This document shows positions 17,549 through 26,242 of a stretch of DNA of 64,000 nt, in pieces. This DNA is from Streptomyces coffeae. GTDB taxonomy: Bacteria > Actinomycetota > Actinomycetes > Streptomycetales > Streptomycetaceae. Within the stretch, counting starts at the first letter, position 1, and the number at the start of each line of letters is the position of its first letter. The stretch spans positions 62,001 to 126,000 of the forward strand of contig NZ_JAERRF010000003.1 in NCBI RefSeq assembly GCF_016741875.1. The letters run 5' to 3'. The notes under the pieces were generated by a model that was given only the letters and a program-made list of their open reading frames with translations, made no database searches and was not told where the DNA came from. The translations under genes were made by a program, and so were the position numbers.

Positions 17549-18033
17549 CGGACGGCACCGAGGCGGCCGAGGAGCTGCCCGCGCTGCTCAGCGGGACGGC
17601 GCTGTCGGTCTTCCGGCTGAACGGGCAGTTCCTCGCCGTCTCCGAGCGGCTGTCCCGTCCCGCCGGACTGACCGCCGCCCGCTGGCAGGTGCTCGGCGCG
17701 GTCCTCGAGGAACCGCTGCCGGTCGCCGGGATCGCCCGCGCCATGGGCATCACCCGGCAGAGCGTGCAGCGCGTCGCGGATCTGCTCGTCGAGGCAAGGC
17801 TCGCGGAATATCTCCCCAACCCCGCGCATCGCCGGGCCAAACTCCTCGCCCCCACCGAGGCCGGTGTCGCCGCGGTGCGGGCGATCATTCCCGGCCACCG
17901 GGAGTTCGCCGGACAGCTGGCCGAACAGCTGGGCGGGGCGGCCGGTTTGAAGGAGGTGAGGCAGGCCCTGAGCCGTCTGTCGGAGGCCCTCGACGCCCTG
18001 GAGCCCAGCTCCGCGGACACCCCCGGGAGCTGA
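17545..18033 (+). CDS. MarR-family transcriptional regulator
   Basis: 162 residues with the winged-helix core LTAARWQVLGAVLEEPLPVAGIARAMGITRQSVQRVADLL and the wing LPNPAHRRAKLLAPTEAG. It is coupled to the upstream DJ-1 gene by an ATGA overlap. The twin palindrome in front of the operon has MarR-like dimensions, so it probably represses its own operon in response to an electrophile or phenolic ligand that the DJ-1 protein may also handle. Confidence 0.9.
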   Translation: MTDGTEAAEELPALLSGTALSVFRLNGQFLAVSERLSRPAGLTAARWQVLGAVLEEPLPVAGIARAMGITRQSVQRVADLLVEARLAEYLPNPAHRRAKLLAPTEAGVAAVRAIIPGHREFAGQLAEQLGGAAGLKEVRQALSRLSEALDALEPSSADTPGS

Positions 18034-18168
18034 CCCGCCACCATCGCGCGACCGTCCCGCGCAGATACGGAACCGATAACGGATCCCCTGCGTCGTCCAC
18101 TTCGCTCCCAGCCGCCTTTATTCTCTCGGGGGGCTGATCAGGGGGATCAGGGGAAGGGACAACGACGC

Positions 18169-20706
18169 ATGGAAGACCTGGGGGCCGAGGACCCTCGCTG
18201 GATCGGCGAGTACCGGCTGCTGCGGCGGCTCGGTGCGGGCGGTATGGGCCGGGTCTTCCTGGCCCATTCCTCGCGCGGCCGCACGGTGGCGGTGAAGCTG
18301 GTCCAGACAGAGCTCGCTCAGCAGGCCGAATTCAGACGGCGGTTCAAGCAGGAGGTACGGGCCGCCCAGCGGGTCGGCGGGGAGTGGACCGCGCCGGTGC
18401 TCGACGCCGACACCGAGGCCGCCACTCCGTGGGTCGCCACCGGCTATATCGCCGGACCCTCGCTGCACGCGACCGTCGCCGAATCGGGTGCCCTGCCCGA
18501 ACGATCGGTGCGCATCCTCGGCAACGGCCTCACTCGCGCGCTGCGTGACATCCACGGCGCCGGGCTGGTCCACCGCGATCTGAAACCCTCCAACATCCTG
18601 GTCACCATCGACGGTCCGCGGGTCATCGACTTCGGCATCGCGCGCGCCCTGGAGACCGTGACGGACGGTCTGCTCACACGCAGCGGCGCCGTCGTGGGCT
18701 CACCCGGCTTCATGTCGCCCGAGCAGGTGCGCGGTGAGCGGGTCACCCCCGCAAGCGATGTGTTCTGCCTGGGCTCGGTGCTGGCCTTCGCGGCCACCGG
18801 CCGCCAGCCGTTCGGCACCTCCGACAGCGGCGTGCACGCGGTGATGTACCGGATCGCGCAGGAGGAGCCGGATCTGACCGGACTGCCCGAGGGCTTGCGC
18901 GATCTGGTCGCCGACTGTCTGAAGAAGACCCCCGAGGACCGGCCCGGCCTCGACGCGCTGCTGGAGCGCACCGGCGGAGACGAGCCTGACGGGGCCGGAG
19001 CCGGATCCGGTGAGCCCTGGCTGCCCGGCAGCCTCGTCGCCCAGCTGGGCCGCCACGCGGTGCAGTTGCTCGACGCCGAGACGCCCGCGGCGCCCCTGGC
19101 CCCCGGGATGCCCGCGCCGCCGTCCGCACCACCGACCGCGGGACCGGCCAGGCCCTCGGTCCCGGCGCCGCCGGCGGCCCCGCCGCCCCCCGCCGCGCCG
19201 CCGTGGGCCACCTCCTTCCCGCTGGCTCCGGCGGAGCCGCCGACGCCTGCGCAGCCCGCGGCACCGCCCGCCGCGCCGCCCGTGCCCCCGGCTCCGGCCG
19301 CACCGCCGAAGCCCGCACCGGCACCGGCACCGGCACCGGCCGCGGACGCACCCGCCGCGGACGCCGACGCACCCGCCGCGGACGCCGACGCACCCGCCGC
19401 GGAGGCCGCGAAGCCACCGGCCGACGCGCAGGACACCCCTGGCACCCCGGCCGCCGAGCCACCGTCGGCCACTCCGCGGCCCGCCCCGCAGGCCACGCCC
19501 GACCCGCGCCGCCAGAACGCGGCCCCCGTGTCCGCCCCCGAAGCGGCGCCCGCCCAGCAGGCCGAGCCCGCGCCGGAACCGGCGGCCGCGGCCACCCCGC
19601 CACATGCTTTCGGGCCCCCGGCGGTCACCTCCTTCGACACCACGCCGCAGGGCGGACCCGCTGCCGCCCCGCATGCCCTCGGCTCCACCGGCCTCGGCGG
19701 TCCCGCGGGCCCGGGCGGTCCGGGCGGTCCCGGTGGGCCCGGCGGTCCGGCCACGCCCCAGCCGCCCAAGCGCCGCCGCCGCAAGGCGCTCATCATCACC
19801 TCGGCCGCCGTCGCCACCGTGCTGATAGCCGGAGTGGCCGCCATCGTGGTGATCAAGGGCAATGACTCCAAGGGCGACACGGCCAAGCCCGACTACGACA
19901 AGGCGACCCACACCGCGCCCGTCAGGCCCGGCGGCTCCGACACCGGTGGCGCGTCCGGCGGTTCGGGCTCCCCCGGCCCGTCCGCCACCAAGCTGGGCTC
20001 CACCGGTGATGTGCCCAAGGAGTATCTGGGCGCCTGGGAGGGCCAGATCACCGAGGGCGGCGAGCCCACCGGCAAGATCCGCCGGATCGTGCTCACCCAG
20101 GGCCAGATCGGCGCACCCGTCGCCGACACCCTGACCTCGACCGAGGACATGTTCTGCCAGGACTCGGCCACCCTGAAGTCGGCCGACAGCCTGCTGCTGA
20201 TCGAGGACGAGGACGTCACCACCAGCGTTCCCGAGGACGCGTGCAGCGCCGTCGGCGAGCAGACCCTGCGGCTGGGCGACGACGGCTCGATCACCTGGAG
20301 CACCACCGACGGCTCCTCCGAGGCCACCCTGCGCCCCGCGAAGTCCGGCGGCAACCCGATCCCGGCCACCTACGAGGGCAGCTGGCTGGCCAAGGACGCG
20401 TTCGGGCAGGACGACGCCACCCTCAAGATCACCATCAAGCAGGGCGCGATCGGCACCGCGGTGGCCGAGGAGACCGGGGACAGCAAGAAGTACCACTGCG
20501 AAGGCAAGCGGATCCTGGCCTCGGTCTCCAACGGGCTGGTCCTCAGCCCGACCAAGGTCACCGACGGAAACCCCAAAGATCTGTGCACACCGGGCAATTC
20601 GCTGACATTCACCGCCTCCGGCAAGGAGAAACTCCGGGTCGAATATGACGACCCGAACGACTACGGCGATGAGACCATGACACAGACGTTCACCAGAATC
20701 GACTGA
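18169..20706 (+). CDS. Hanks-type Ser/Thr protein kinase with extracytoplasmic duplicated sensor
   Basis: 845 residues. Kinase domain about 15-270: glycine loop LGAGGMGRVF, Lys43 in VAVKLV, catalytic HRDLKPSN (Asp137), DFG (Asp154) and GSPGFMSPEQV. A 260-residue Pro/Ala linker follows, including seven-residue APAADAD repeats encoded by 21-bp DNA repeats near 19360. One TM helix (about 542-565) precedes an outside region with two related beta-rich repeats (YLGAWEGQITEGG... and TYEGSWLAKDAFG...), each with two Cys residues that could form disulphides. It belongs with the next gene, 51 bases downstream. Confidence 0.92.
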   Translation: MEDLGAEDPRWIGEYRLLRRLGAGGMGRVFLAHSSRGRTVAVKLVQTELAQQAEFRRRFKQEVRAAQRVGGEWTAPVLDADTEAATPWVATGYIAGPSLHATVAESGALPERSVRILGNGLTRALRDIHGAGLVHRDLKPSNILVTIDGPRVIDFGIARALETVTDGLLTRSGAVVGSPGFMSPEQVRGERVTPASDVFCLGSVLAFAATGRQPFGTSDSGVHAVMYRIAQEEPDLTGLPEGLRDLVADCLKKTPEDRPGLDALLERTGGDEPDGAGAGSGEPWLPGSLVAQLGRHAVQLLDAETPAAPLAPGMPAPPSAPPTAGPARPSVPAPPAAPPPPAAPPWATSFPLAPAEPPTPAQPAAPPAAPPVPPAPAAPPKPAPAPAPAPAADAPAADADAPAADADAPAAEAAKPPADAQDTPGTPAAEPPSATPRPAPQATPDPRRQNAAPVSAPEAAPAQQAEPAPEPAAAATPPHAFGPPAVTSFDTTPQGGPAAAPHALGSTGLGGPAGPGGPGGPGGPGGPATPQPPKRRRRKALIITSAAVATVLIAGVAAIVVIKGNDSKGDTAKPDYDKATHTAPVRPGGSDTGGASGGSGSPGPSATKLGSTGDVPKEYLGAWEGQITEGGEPTGKIRRIVLTQGQIGAPVADTLTSTEDMFCQDSATLKSADSLLLIEDEDVTTSVPEDACSAVGEQTLRLGDDGSITWSTTDGSSEATLRPAKSGGNPIPATYEGSWLAKDAFGQDDATLKITIKQGAIGTAVAEETGDSKKYHCEGKRILASVSNGLVLSPTKVTDGNPKDLCTPGNSLTFTASGKEKLRVEYDDPNDYGDETMTQTFTRID

Positions 20707-20757
20707 TCGGCCGATCGGCAGACGGACCATCGGCACACGGACAGGAGCCACACCGCG

Positions 20758-22593
20758 ATGGAGAACCTCGGGGCCCAGGACCCGCGGTGGATCGGCGAGT
20801 ACCGGCTGCTCGGCAAGCTGGGCGAGGGGGGCATGGGCAAGGTCTTCCTCGCCCGGTCCGCCCGCGGCCGTACCGTCGCCGTCAAGCTCGTACAGGCCGA
20901 ACTCGCCCGCCAGGCCGACTTCCGCAGCCGTTTCAAACGGGAGGTGGAAGCGGCCAGCCGGGTCGGCGGGCAGTGGACCGCGCCCGTACTGGACACCGAC
21001 ACCGACGCCGAGGTGCCCTGGGTGGCCACCGGCTACATCGGCGGGCCGTCACTGCACGACGTGGTGGCCGAGGACTTCGGGGCGCTGCCCGAGCACTCGG
21101 TGCGGGTGCTGGCCCACGGTCTGTCCCTGGCGCTGCGCGACATCCACGGCGCCGGGCTGGTGCACCGGGACCTCAAACCGTCCAACATCCTCATCACCAT
21201 CGACGGCCCGCGGGTCATCGACTTCGGGATCGCCCGTGCGCTGGACGCGGTCGACAGCACCACGGGCGGCAATCTGACGATGACCGGCGCGGTCGTCGGC
21301 TCGCCCGGTTTCATGTCGCCCGAGCAGGTGCGCGGCGAGCCGGTCACCGCGGCCAGCGATGTGTTCTGCCTCGGCTCGGTGCTGGCCTTCGCGGCCACCG
21401 GGCGGCAGCCGTTCGGCAGTGTGGCCAGCGGTATTCACGCCCTGATGTACCGAATAGCCCAGGAGGAGCCCGATCTGACCGGGCTGCCCGAAGGGCTGCA
21501 CGGCCTCGTCTCCGCCTGTCTCAACAAGGACCCCGCGCTGCGGCCTTCGGTCGCGGACCTGGTCGCGTACACCGAGCGGACCGGCCCGGACAGCGAGCGG
21601 ACCGGCCCGGACCCCGAGACCTGGCTGCCCAGCGGGCTGCTCGCCCGGCTGGGGCGCGACGCCCTCCAACTGCTGGAGGTGGAGGCGGAGAACGCCCAGC
21701 AGGGCCCGGTGGGACCGCAGCCCTCCAGCGCCTACGCGGGCCCCCTGTCGACACCCACACCGCATTCCGGGTACGCCGGACCCTCCGCGTACGCCCACCC
21801 GCCGCACGCCGGGTCGCCCGGCTATCCGGTGACCGGGCCCGCGCCCCAGCACGGTCAGCCCTGGCCGGGCGGCTATCAGGCGCCGTTCCCGTACCAGGGC
21901 CGGGCGGCGGCGGTGCTGCGGTCGGCGCGAGGGCTGTGCACGGGTCTGCTGACGGCGTTCGGCATCTGGATCGTGCTGACCGTCATCCATCTGTATCTGA
22001 ACCTGTCGCTGTTCGGCGCCTACCGCGATCTCCTCGCCGGCACCGGTACCAGCCAGGCGGTCAATCACCGCAAGGACGCGGTGGATCCGATGGACATGTT
22101 CCTCTTCTTCGCCGCGGTGGCGGTGATGGTGGTGTGGCTGGTCTGGTTCCGGCGCGCCTATGTCAACGCCACGGTGCTGGCACCGGGACGGCAGCGGTTC
22201 GGCAGCGGCTATGCCGTCGGGGCCTGGTTCATCCCGGTCGCCCAGCTGTGGCAGCCCAAGCAGATGGCCAACGACATCTGGAACTCCAGCGTGCCCCCGG
22301 GCCCCGGCCGGGTCTCCCGCACGGTGCTGCACTGGTGGTGGGCGCTGTTCGTGATGATGTTCTGGATCGAGCCGATCGCCGGGCTCGTCGACCTCGGCTG
22401 CGAGACCGACACCGAGCGGCGGGTCGCCACCGGATTCCTCATTGTGGACGACATCGTCTCGCTGCTGTGCGCGGTGCTGGCCATCGCGGTGGTGCTGCGC
22501 ATCACCAGGATGCAGGACCAGCGGATCGGGCGGCCCGCCGTACAGCAGCCCGCGCCGCCCGCCGGGATGTTCGGGCCGCCCGCGGCGCACTGA
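20758..22593 (+). CDS. Hanks-type Ser/Thr protein kinase fused to a DUF4328 membrane domain
   Basis: 611 residues. The kinase domain is closely similar to that of the preceding gene (Lys43, HRDLKPSN, DFG, GSPGFMSPEQV), but after a shorter Pro/Tyr/Gly-rich linker the protein carries a polytopic domain with four hydrophobic segments (about 388-412, 444-463, 520-545, 560-585) and the block YAVGAWFIPVAQLWQPKQMANDIW typical of DUF4328. The two kinases look like a tandem duplication whose sensor halves were replaced. A 17-bp terminator hairpin follows at once. Confidence 0.92.
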   Translation: MENLGAQDPRWIGEYRLLGKLGEGGMGKVFLARSARGRTVAVKLVQAELARQADFRSRFKREVEAASRVGGQWTAPVLDTDTDAEVPWVATGYIGGPSLHDVVAEDFGALPEHSVRVLAHGLSLALRDIHGAGLVHRDLKPSNILITIDGPRVIDFGIARALDAVDSTTGGNLTMTGAVVGSPGFMSPEQVRGEPVTAASDVFCLGSVLAFAATGRQPFGSVASGIHALMYRIAQEEPDLTGLPEGLHGLVSACLNKDPALRPSVADLVAYTERTGPDSERTGPDPETWLPSGLLARLGRDALQLLEVEAENAQQGPVGPQPSSAYAGPLSTPTPHSGYAGPSAYAHPPHAGSPGYPVTGPAPQHGQPWPGGYQAPFPYQGRAAAVLRSARGLCTGLLTAFGIWIVLTVIHLYLNLSLFGAYRDLLAGTGTSQAVNHRKDAVDPMDMFLFFAAVAVMVVWLVWFRRAYVNATVLAPGRQRFGSGYAVGAWFIPVAQLWQPKQMANDIWNSSVPPGPGRVSRTVLHWWWALFVMMFWIEPIAGLVDLGCETDTERRVATGFLIVDDIVSLLCAVLAIAVVLRITRMQDQRIGRPAVQQPAPPAGMFGPPAAH

Positions 22594-22610
22594 CCCCATG
22601 GATCACGCGA

Positions 22611-22647
22611 GAAGTCCCCGGCCGTTCACGGAACGGCCGGGGACTTC
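22611..22647. terminator. Bidirectional terminator between kinase and purA genes
   Basis: Perfect 17-base arms (22611-22627, 22631-22647) with an ACG loop, between the converging kinase and purA transcripts. A short run of GTCTTCG-type direct repeats (22648-22676) separates it from the purA stop. Confidence 0.85.
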
Positions 22648-22684
22648 GTCGTCTTCGTTGTCTTCGTCGTCTTCGAGCCTGGGC

Positions 22685-23968
22685 TCAGAGGAACGAGTTG
22701 ATCTGGATCGTCTCGTCACGCCCCGGGCCGACGCCGATCGCCGAGATCGGCGCGCCCGACATCTCCTCCAGCGCCTGGACATACCGCTGCGCGTTCTTCG
22801 GCAGGTCGTCGAAGGTCTTCGCCTTGGAGATGTCCTCCGTCCAGCCCGGCAGCATCTCGTAGACGGGCTTGGCGTGGTGGAAGTCGGTCTGGCTGTAGGG
22901 CAGCTCCTCGACCCGCTTGCCGTCGATCTCGTACGCCACACAGACCGGGATCTGCTCCCAGCCGGTGAGCACGTCCAGCTTGGTCAGGAAGAAGTCGGTG
23001 AGACCGTTGACCCGGGTCGCATAGCGCGCGATCACCGCGTCGAACCAGCCGCAGCGGCGGTCGCGCCCGGTGGTCACACCGCGCTCACCGCCGATGGTGC
23101 GCAGCTTCTCGCCGTCCTCGTCGTGCAGCTCCGTCGGGAACGGGCCCGCGCCGACGCGGGTGGTGTACGCCTTCAGGATGCCGATCACGCGGTTGATCTT
23201 CGTCGGGCCGACCCCCGCGCCGGTGCAGGCACCGCCCGCGGTCGGGTTGGAGGAGGTGACGAAGGGGTACGTGCCGTGGTCGACATCGAGCAGGGTGCCC
23301 TGGCCGCCCTCGAAGAGCACGACCTTGCCCTCGTCGATGGCGCTGTTCAGCACCAGGGTGGTGTCCGCGACAAAGCCCTTGAGCTCGTCCGCGTAGCCGA
23401 GCAGCTCCTCGACCACCTGGTCGACGGCGATGGCGCGCCGGTTGTAGAGCTTGGCCAGGACCTGGTTCTTGAAGTCCAGAGCGGCTTCGACCTTCTGCCG
23501 CAGGATGGACTCGTCGAAGATGTCCTGGACCCGGATGCCCACGCGGTTGATCTTGTCCGCGTAGGACGGTCCGATGCCCCGGCCGGTGGTGCCGATCTTG
23601 CGCTTCCCCAGGAAGCGTTCGGTCACCTTGTCGAGGGTCGTGTGATACGGCGTGATCAGATGCGCATTACCGCTGATCATCAGCTTGGACGTGTCGACAC
23701 CGCGCTCGTTGAGCCCGCTCAGCTCGGAGAGCAGGACCGCGGGGTCGACGACAACGCCGTTGCCGATGACCGGGGTGCATCCGGGCGAGAGGATTCCGGA
23801 CGGGAGGAGGTGCAGCGCGTACTTCTGGTCGCCGACGACGACCGTGTGGCCTGCGTTGTTGCCGCCCTGGTAGCGCACCACATAGTCAACCGAGCCGCCG
23901 AGCAGGTCGGTGGCCTTTCCCTTGCCCTCGTCACCCCACTGAGCACCGAGCAGCACAAGTGCGGGCAC
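22685..23968 (-). CDS. purA: Adenylosuccinate synthetase
   Basis: GTP-dependent conversion of IMP and aspartate to adenylosuccinate, the first step towards AMP. The 427-residue protein has the N-terminal P-loop-like [16 protein letters not shown], the switch [13 protein letters not shown], catalytic His in [21 protein letters not shown] and [25 protein letters not shown] at 23968 follows GGAAGGGG at nine bases. Monocistronic, sharing its upstream spacer with the divergent DAGK-like gene. Confidence 0.97.
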   Translation of the reverse strand: MPALVLLGAQWGDEGKGKATDLLGGSVDYVVRYQGGNNAGHTVVVGDQKYALHLLPSGILSPGCTPVIGNGVVVDPAVLLSELSGLNERGVDTSKLMISGNAHLITPYHTTLDKVTERFLGKRKIGTTGRGIGPSYADKINRVGIRVQDIFDESILRQKVEAALDFKNQVLAKLYNRRAIAVDQVVEELLGYADELKGFVADTTLVLNSAIDEGKVVLFEGGQGTLLDVDHGTYPFVTSSNPTAGGACTGAGVGPTKINRVIGILKAYTTRVGAGPFPTELHDEDGEKLRTIGGERGVTTGRDRRCGWFDAVIARYATRVNGLTDFFLTKLDVLTGWEQIPVCVAYEIDGKRVEELPYSQTDFHHAKPVYEMLPGWTEDISKAKTFDDLPKNAQRYVQALEEMSGAPISAIGVGPGRDETIQINSFL

Positions 23969-24010
23969 AGGCGTACACCCCTTCCGGGCGGGGCATGTCC
24001 AACGTGCGTA

Positions 24011-24024
24011 GTGGCGCGCGCCAC
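24011..24024. promoter_or_regulatory. Perfect GC palindrome upstream of purA
   Basis: GTGGCGCGCGCCAC, a perfect 14-base inverted repeat 43 bases upstream of the purA start and about 100 before the divergent gene. It could be an operator, or simply a hairpin in a GC-rich leader. Confidence 0.35.
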
Positions 24025-24122
24025 CACCAGAGCCGTCGAACCGGTGCCCCGGATAGACGAAGCCCCTGGCGCAACAGCGACAGGGGCTCTTGCACCGAGA
24101 GATTACCTGAGGAAGGACCGAG

Positions 24123-25196
24123 GTGTCGGCTCCAGATCCCTGGCACTCTCCTCCGGACACCGTCCGGGAGCGCCCCCTGCTTGTGGTCATCGACCCCGCT
24201 GCCCGGCGAACGGACGGGGAGTCGGTGCGCATCGCGAAGGATGTGCTGTGTGCGGGCGCACAGACAAAAATTTGCCTGCCGGACGGTCCGGACGAAGTCG
24301 AGCGGGCCCTCGCCCGCCGCGGCGCCCGCCGCCCGGTGGTGGTCGGCGACGACCGTGCGCTGCTGCGGGTGGTGGAGCTGCTCCACCGCCGCCGGGAGCT
24401 GACGGATGCCACCTTGTCGGTGGTCCCGGTCGGCGGCCCCGCCACGGTGGCCCTGGCCCGGTCCCTCGGTGTGCCGACCGATCCGGTTGCGGCGGCCCGT
24501 ACGGTCCTCGACGGGGCCGCCCGCCCGCGTGACCTGCTGGTGGACGACAGCGGCGGGGTGGTGCTCGGGGGCTTGCGGATCCCGTCCGGCCCGCGGACGG
24601 ACCCGCCGGTACGGCCCGGCGGCCACGAACCGCACGATCCGCACGACCCGCACGATCCGCACGGCGCCGGGGCGGCACCGCCCTCCGGCACCGTCCCGTC
24701 GGCCGGGTCCGGCACCGGGTCGGACACCGGTCCCGGCGGCGCCAACGGCCACCGGGACCGCCGGGACCCGGGTGCGAGCCCGCCCGGCGACGGCTCCCAA
24801 CCGTGGTGGACCCCGGCGGCGCGCACCGCGCGCACGGCCCTGACGCTGCTGTCCCTGCCGGTCATCGGCCTGACCAGCGGCTCCCGCCGCCGCGTCCACC
24901 CGCCGCCCCCGCACCGGCTGCGGATCGAGGCGGACGGGGTGCTGCTGACCGATCTGGACCGCCCGGTGACCCGCGTATCGGTCTCCACGGCCGGACCGGA
25001 CGACGGCGGACTGGCCGAGGTCGTGGTCCATCCGCACGCGGCGGGCGGCCCGGTGCGCGCGCTGGCGCGGGCGGTCACCGTCTCCGGCCAGGACTTCCGC
25101 TACCGGGCGGACGCCCTGGTGCGCGGCCCGGTCCGCAGCCGCACCTGGACCGTCCTGACGGAGGCGTGGACCCTGATCCTCCCCCACCGCACCTGA
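24123..25196 (+). CDS. Diacylglycerol-kinase-like protein with degenerate nucleotide motif and His-Asp-Pro repeats
   Basis: 357 residues with the outline of a DAGK catalytic family protein: [10 protein letters not shown] at the N terminus, a middle strand [39 protein letters not shown] and a C-terminal beta-rich half ([16 protein letters not shown]). The key GGDGT loop of active lipid kinases is replaced by GDDRA, and the linker (about 165-235) is Gly/Pro-rich with [11 protein letters not shown], a His/Asp cluster that could bind metal. Probably catalytically dead or altered. GTG start with GGAAGGA upstream. Divergent from purA. Confidence 0.7.
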   Translation: MSAPDPWHSPPDTVRERPLLVVIDPAARRTDGESVRIAKDVLCAGAQTKICLPDGPDEVERALARRGARRPVVVGDDRALLRVVELLHRRRELTDATLSVVPVGGPATVALARSLGVPTDPVAAARTVLDGAARPRDLLVDDSGGVVLGGLRIPSGPRTDPPVRPGGHEPHDPHDPHDPHGAGAAPPSGTVPSAGSGTGSDTGPGGANGHRDRRDPGASPPGDGSQPWWTPAARTARTALTLLSLPVIGLTSGSRRRVHPPPPHRLRIEADGVLLTDLDRPVTRVSVSTAGPDDGGLAEVVVHPHAAGGPVRALARAVTVSGQDFRYRADALVRGPVRSRTWTVLTEAWTLILPHRT

Positions 25197-25628
25197 TCCC
25201 CGCCGGAGTCCCACTCGACCGCCCGGCGACAACACCGGCCGGCGGGCACTCGGCGCGAGCCGGGGCCCGCCATGCCTGGTGCGGTCCGATGGCCGCGTGC
25301 CTGCGCGGGCCAGGCCGCGCGGGTAGGCCGGACCCCGCGGGTACCGGCGCCCGGCCACCGCGGATGGCGTGGGCCGGGTCACAGCGGGTGCGCGCCGGGC
25401 ACGGTCGGCAACCGCGCCCCCGGCGGGCGGCGGTGTCACGCGGCCTCCGAGCCTGGCCGCCGGGCGGCGGTGTCCCGCGGCCGCCGGGCCCGGCCAGCGG
25501 ACTCGCGCCGGGCCGCCTGCCCCTCGGACGCCCGGCCACCGCGCACCGGGGCCAGACCCGCCACGGCACAGCGAAAAAACCCGCCACGCGCGGAGAGGCC
25601 ATGGGGCCGAGCCCGGTCCCCCGTCGCC
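25197..25628. other. Gene-free GC-rich spacer with a 22-bp direct repeat
   Basis: 432 bases between convergent genes. Open frames occur on both strands but none has a ribosome site or a recognisable protein. A 22-base direct repeat, CGGGCGGCGGTGTCMCGCGG plus CC, occurs at 25424-25445 and 25461-25482 with one mismatch. No terminator stands out. Confidence 0.5.
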
Positions 25629-26150
25629 CTAGCGGCCGGCGTCCTCGCGGCGGGCCGCCTGGTGGGCGCGCCAGCGGTCGAGCATCTTGGGGAGTTCCTT
25701 CTGCATGAACTCGAAGAACTCGGCGGTCTCGGAGACCCGCAGCCCCGCCGGGGTGTCGGGCCCGAGCACCTTGGCGCCGTCGCGCATGGTGCCCTCCCAG
25801 CGCGCGAGGAGCTGATCGCGGCGGGTGATGGTTTCGTACCAGACCTCGTTGTGCAGCCGGTAGCGGTCGCGGCGCGAACCGGGCTCGCGCTCACGCGCGA
25901 CCATGGCCACCTGCGTGAGGTAGCGAACCGCCCCCGAGACCGCGGCGGGGCTGATCTGGAGCCGCTCGGCCAGCTCGGCCGAGGTGAGCTGACCGGAGTC
26001 GGAGACGAGCAGCGCCGCGAAGACCCTTGCACCCATCCGCTGCATCCCGGCCTCGGCCAGATCCGCCGCGAACCGCTCGACAAACCGGGACACCGCCTCG
26101 GGGTCCCGCGAGACGGTCGGCATGTCTTCCGCTTGCGTCGTCTCACTCAC
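25629..26150 (-). CDS. GbsR/MarR-family regulator of the adjacent ABC exporter
   Basis: 173 residues, winged-helix region QLTSAELAERLQISPAAVSGAVRYLTQVAMVAREREPGSRRDRYRL written in the GbsR-like pattern, preceded by RFAADLAEAGMQRMGARVFAALLVSD and followed by a helical C terminus for dimerisation. GTG 26150 is chosen because GGGGAG lies 11 bases before it; a GTG nine codons earlier lacks one. It is divergent from the ABC genes, and a 16-bp palindrome stands between them. Confidence 0.88.
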   Translation of the reverse strand: MSETTQAEDMPTVSRDPEAVSRFVERFAADLAEAGMQRMGARVFAALLVSDSGQLTSAELAERLQISPAAVSGAVRYLTQVAMVAREREPGSRRDRYRLHNEVWYETITRRDQLLARWEGTMRDGAKVLGPDTPAGLRVSETAEFFEFMQKELPKMLDRWRAHQAARREDAGR

Positions 26151-26201
26151 CGGATCATCATCTCCCCTCTTCGTCACATCATCATAAGTTTATATGGTTC
26201 C

Positions 26202-26230
26202 TTAACTTCACAAATTTGTGAAACTAGCGT
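26202..26230 (+). promoter_or_regulatory. Promoter and 16-bp palindromic operator of the ABC exporter
   Basis: TTAACT (26202-26207) and TAGCGT (26225-26230), spaced 17 bases, read towards the ABC genes. The perfect palindrome TTCACAAATTTGTGAA (26207-26222) fills the spacer, so a bound regulator would occlude the promoter. The whole block is strikingly AT-rich. Transcription would start only a few bases before the ATG at 26243, so the mRNA should be nearly leaderless. Confidence 0.65.
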
Positions 26231-26242
26231 AGCTTCGGAAAT

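Noticed and set aside
19360..19402. 21-bp repeats suspected as a CRISPR or minisatellite
   Set aside because: They encode the APAADAD linker repeats of the first kinase and have no spacers.
25075..25602. Leftward 175-residue frame in the spacer after the DAGK-like gene
   Set aside because: Pro/Arg/Gly-rich, no ribosome site, overlaps the 3' end of the real gene; typical of GC-rich noise.
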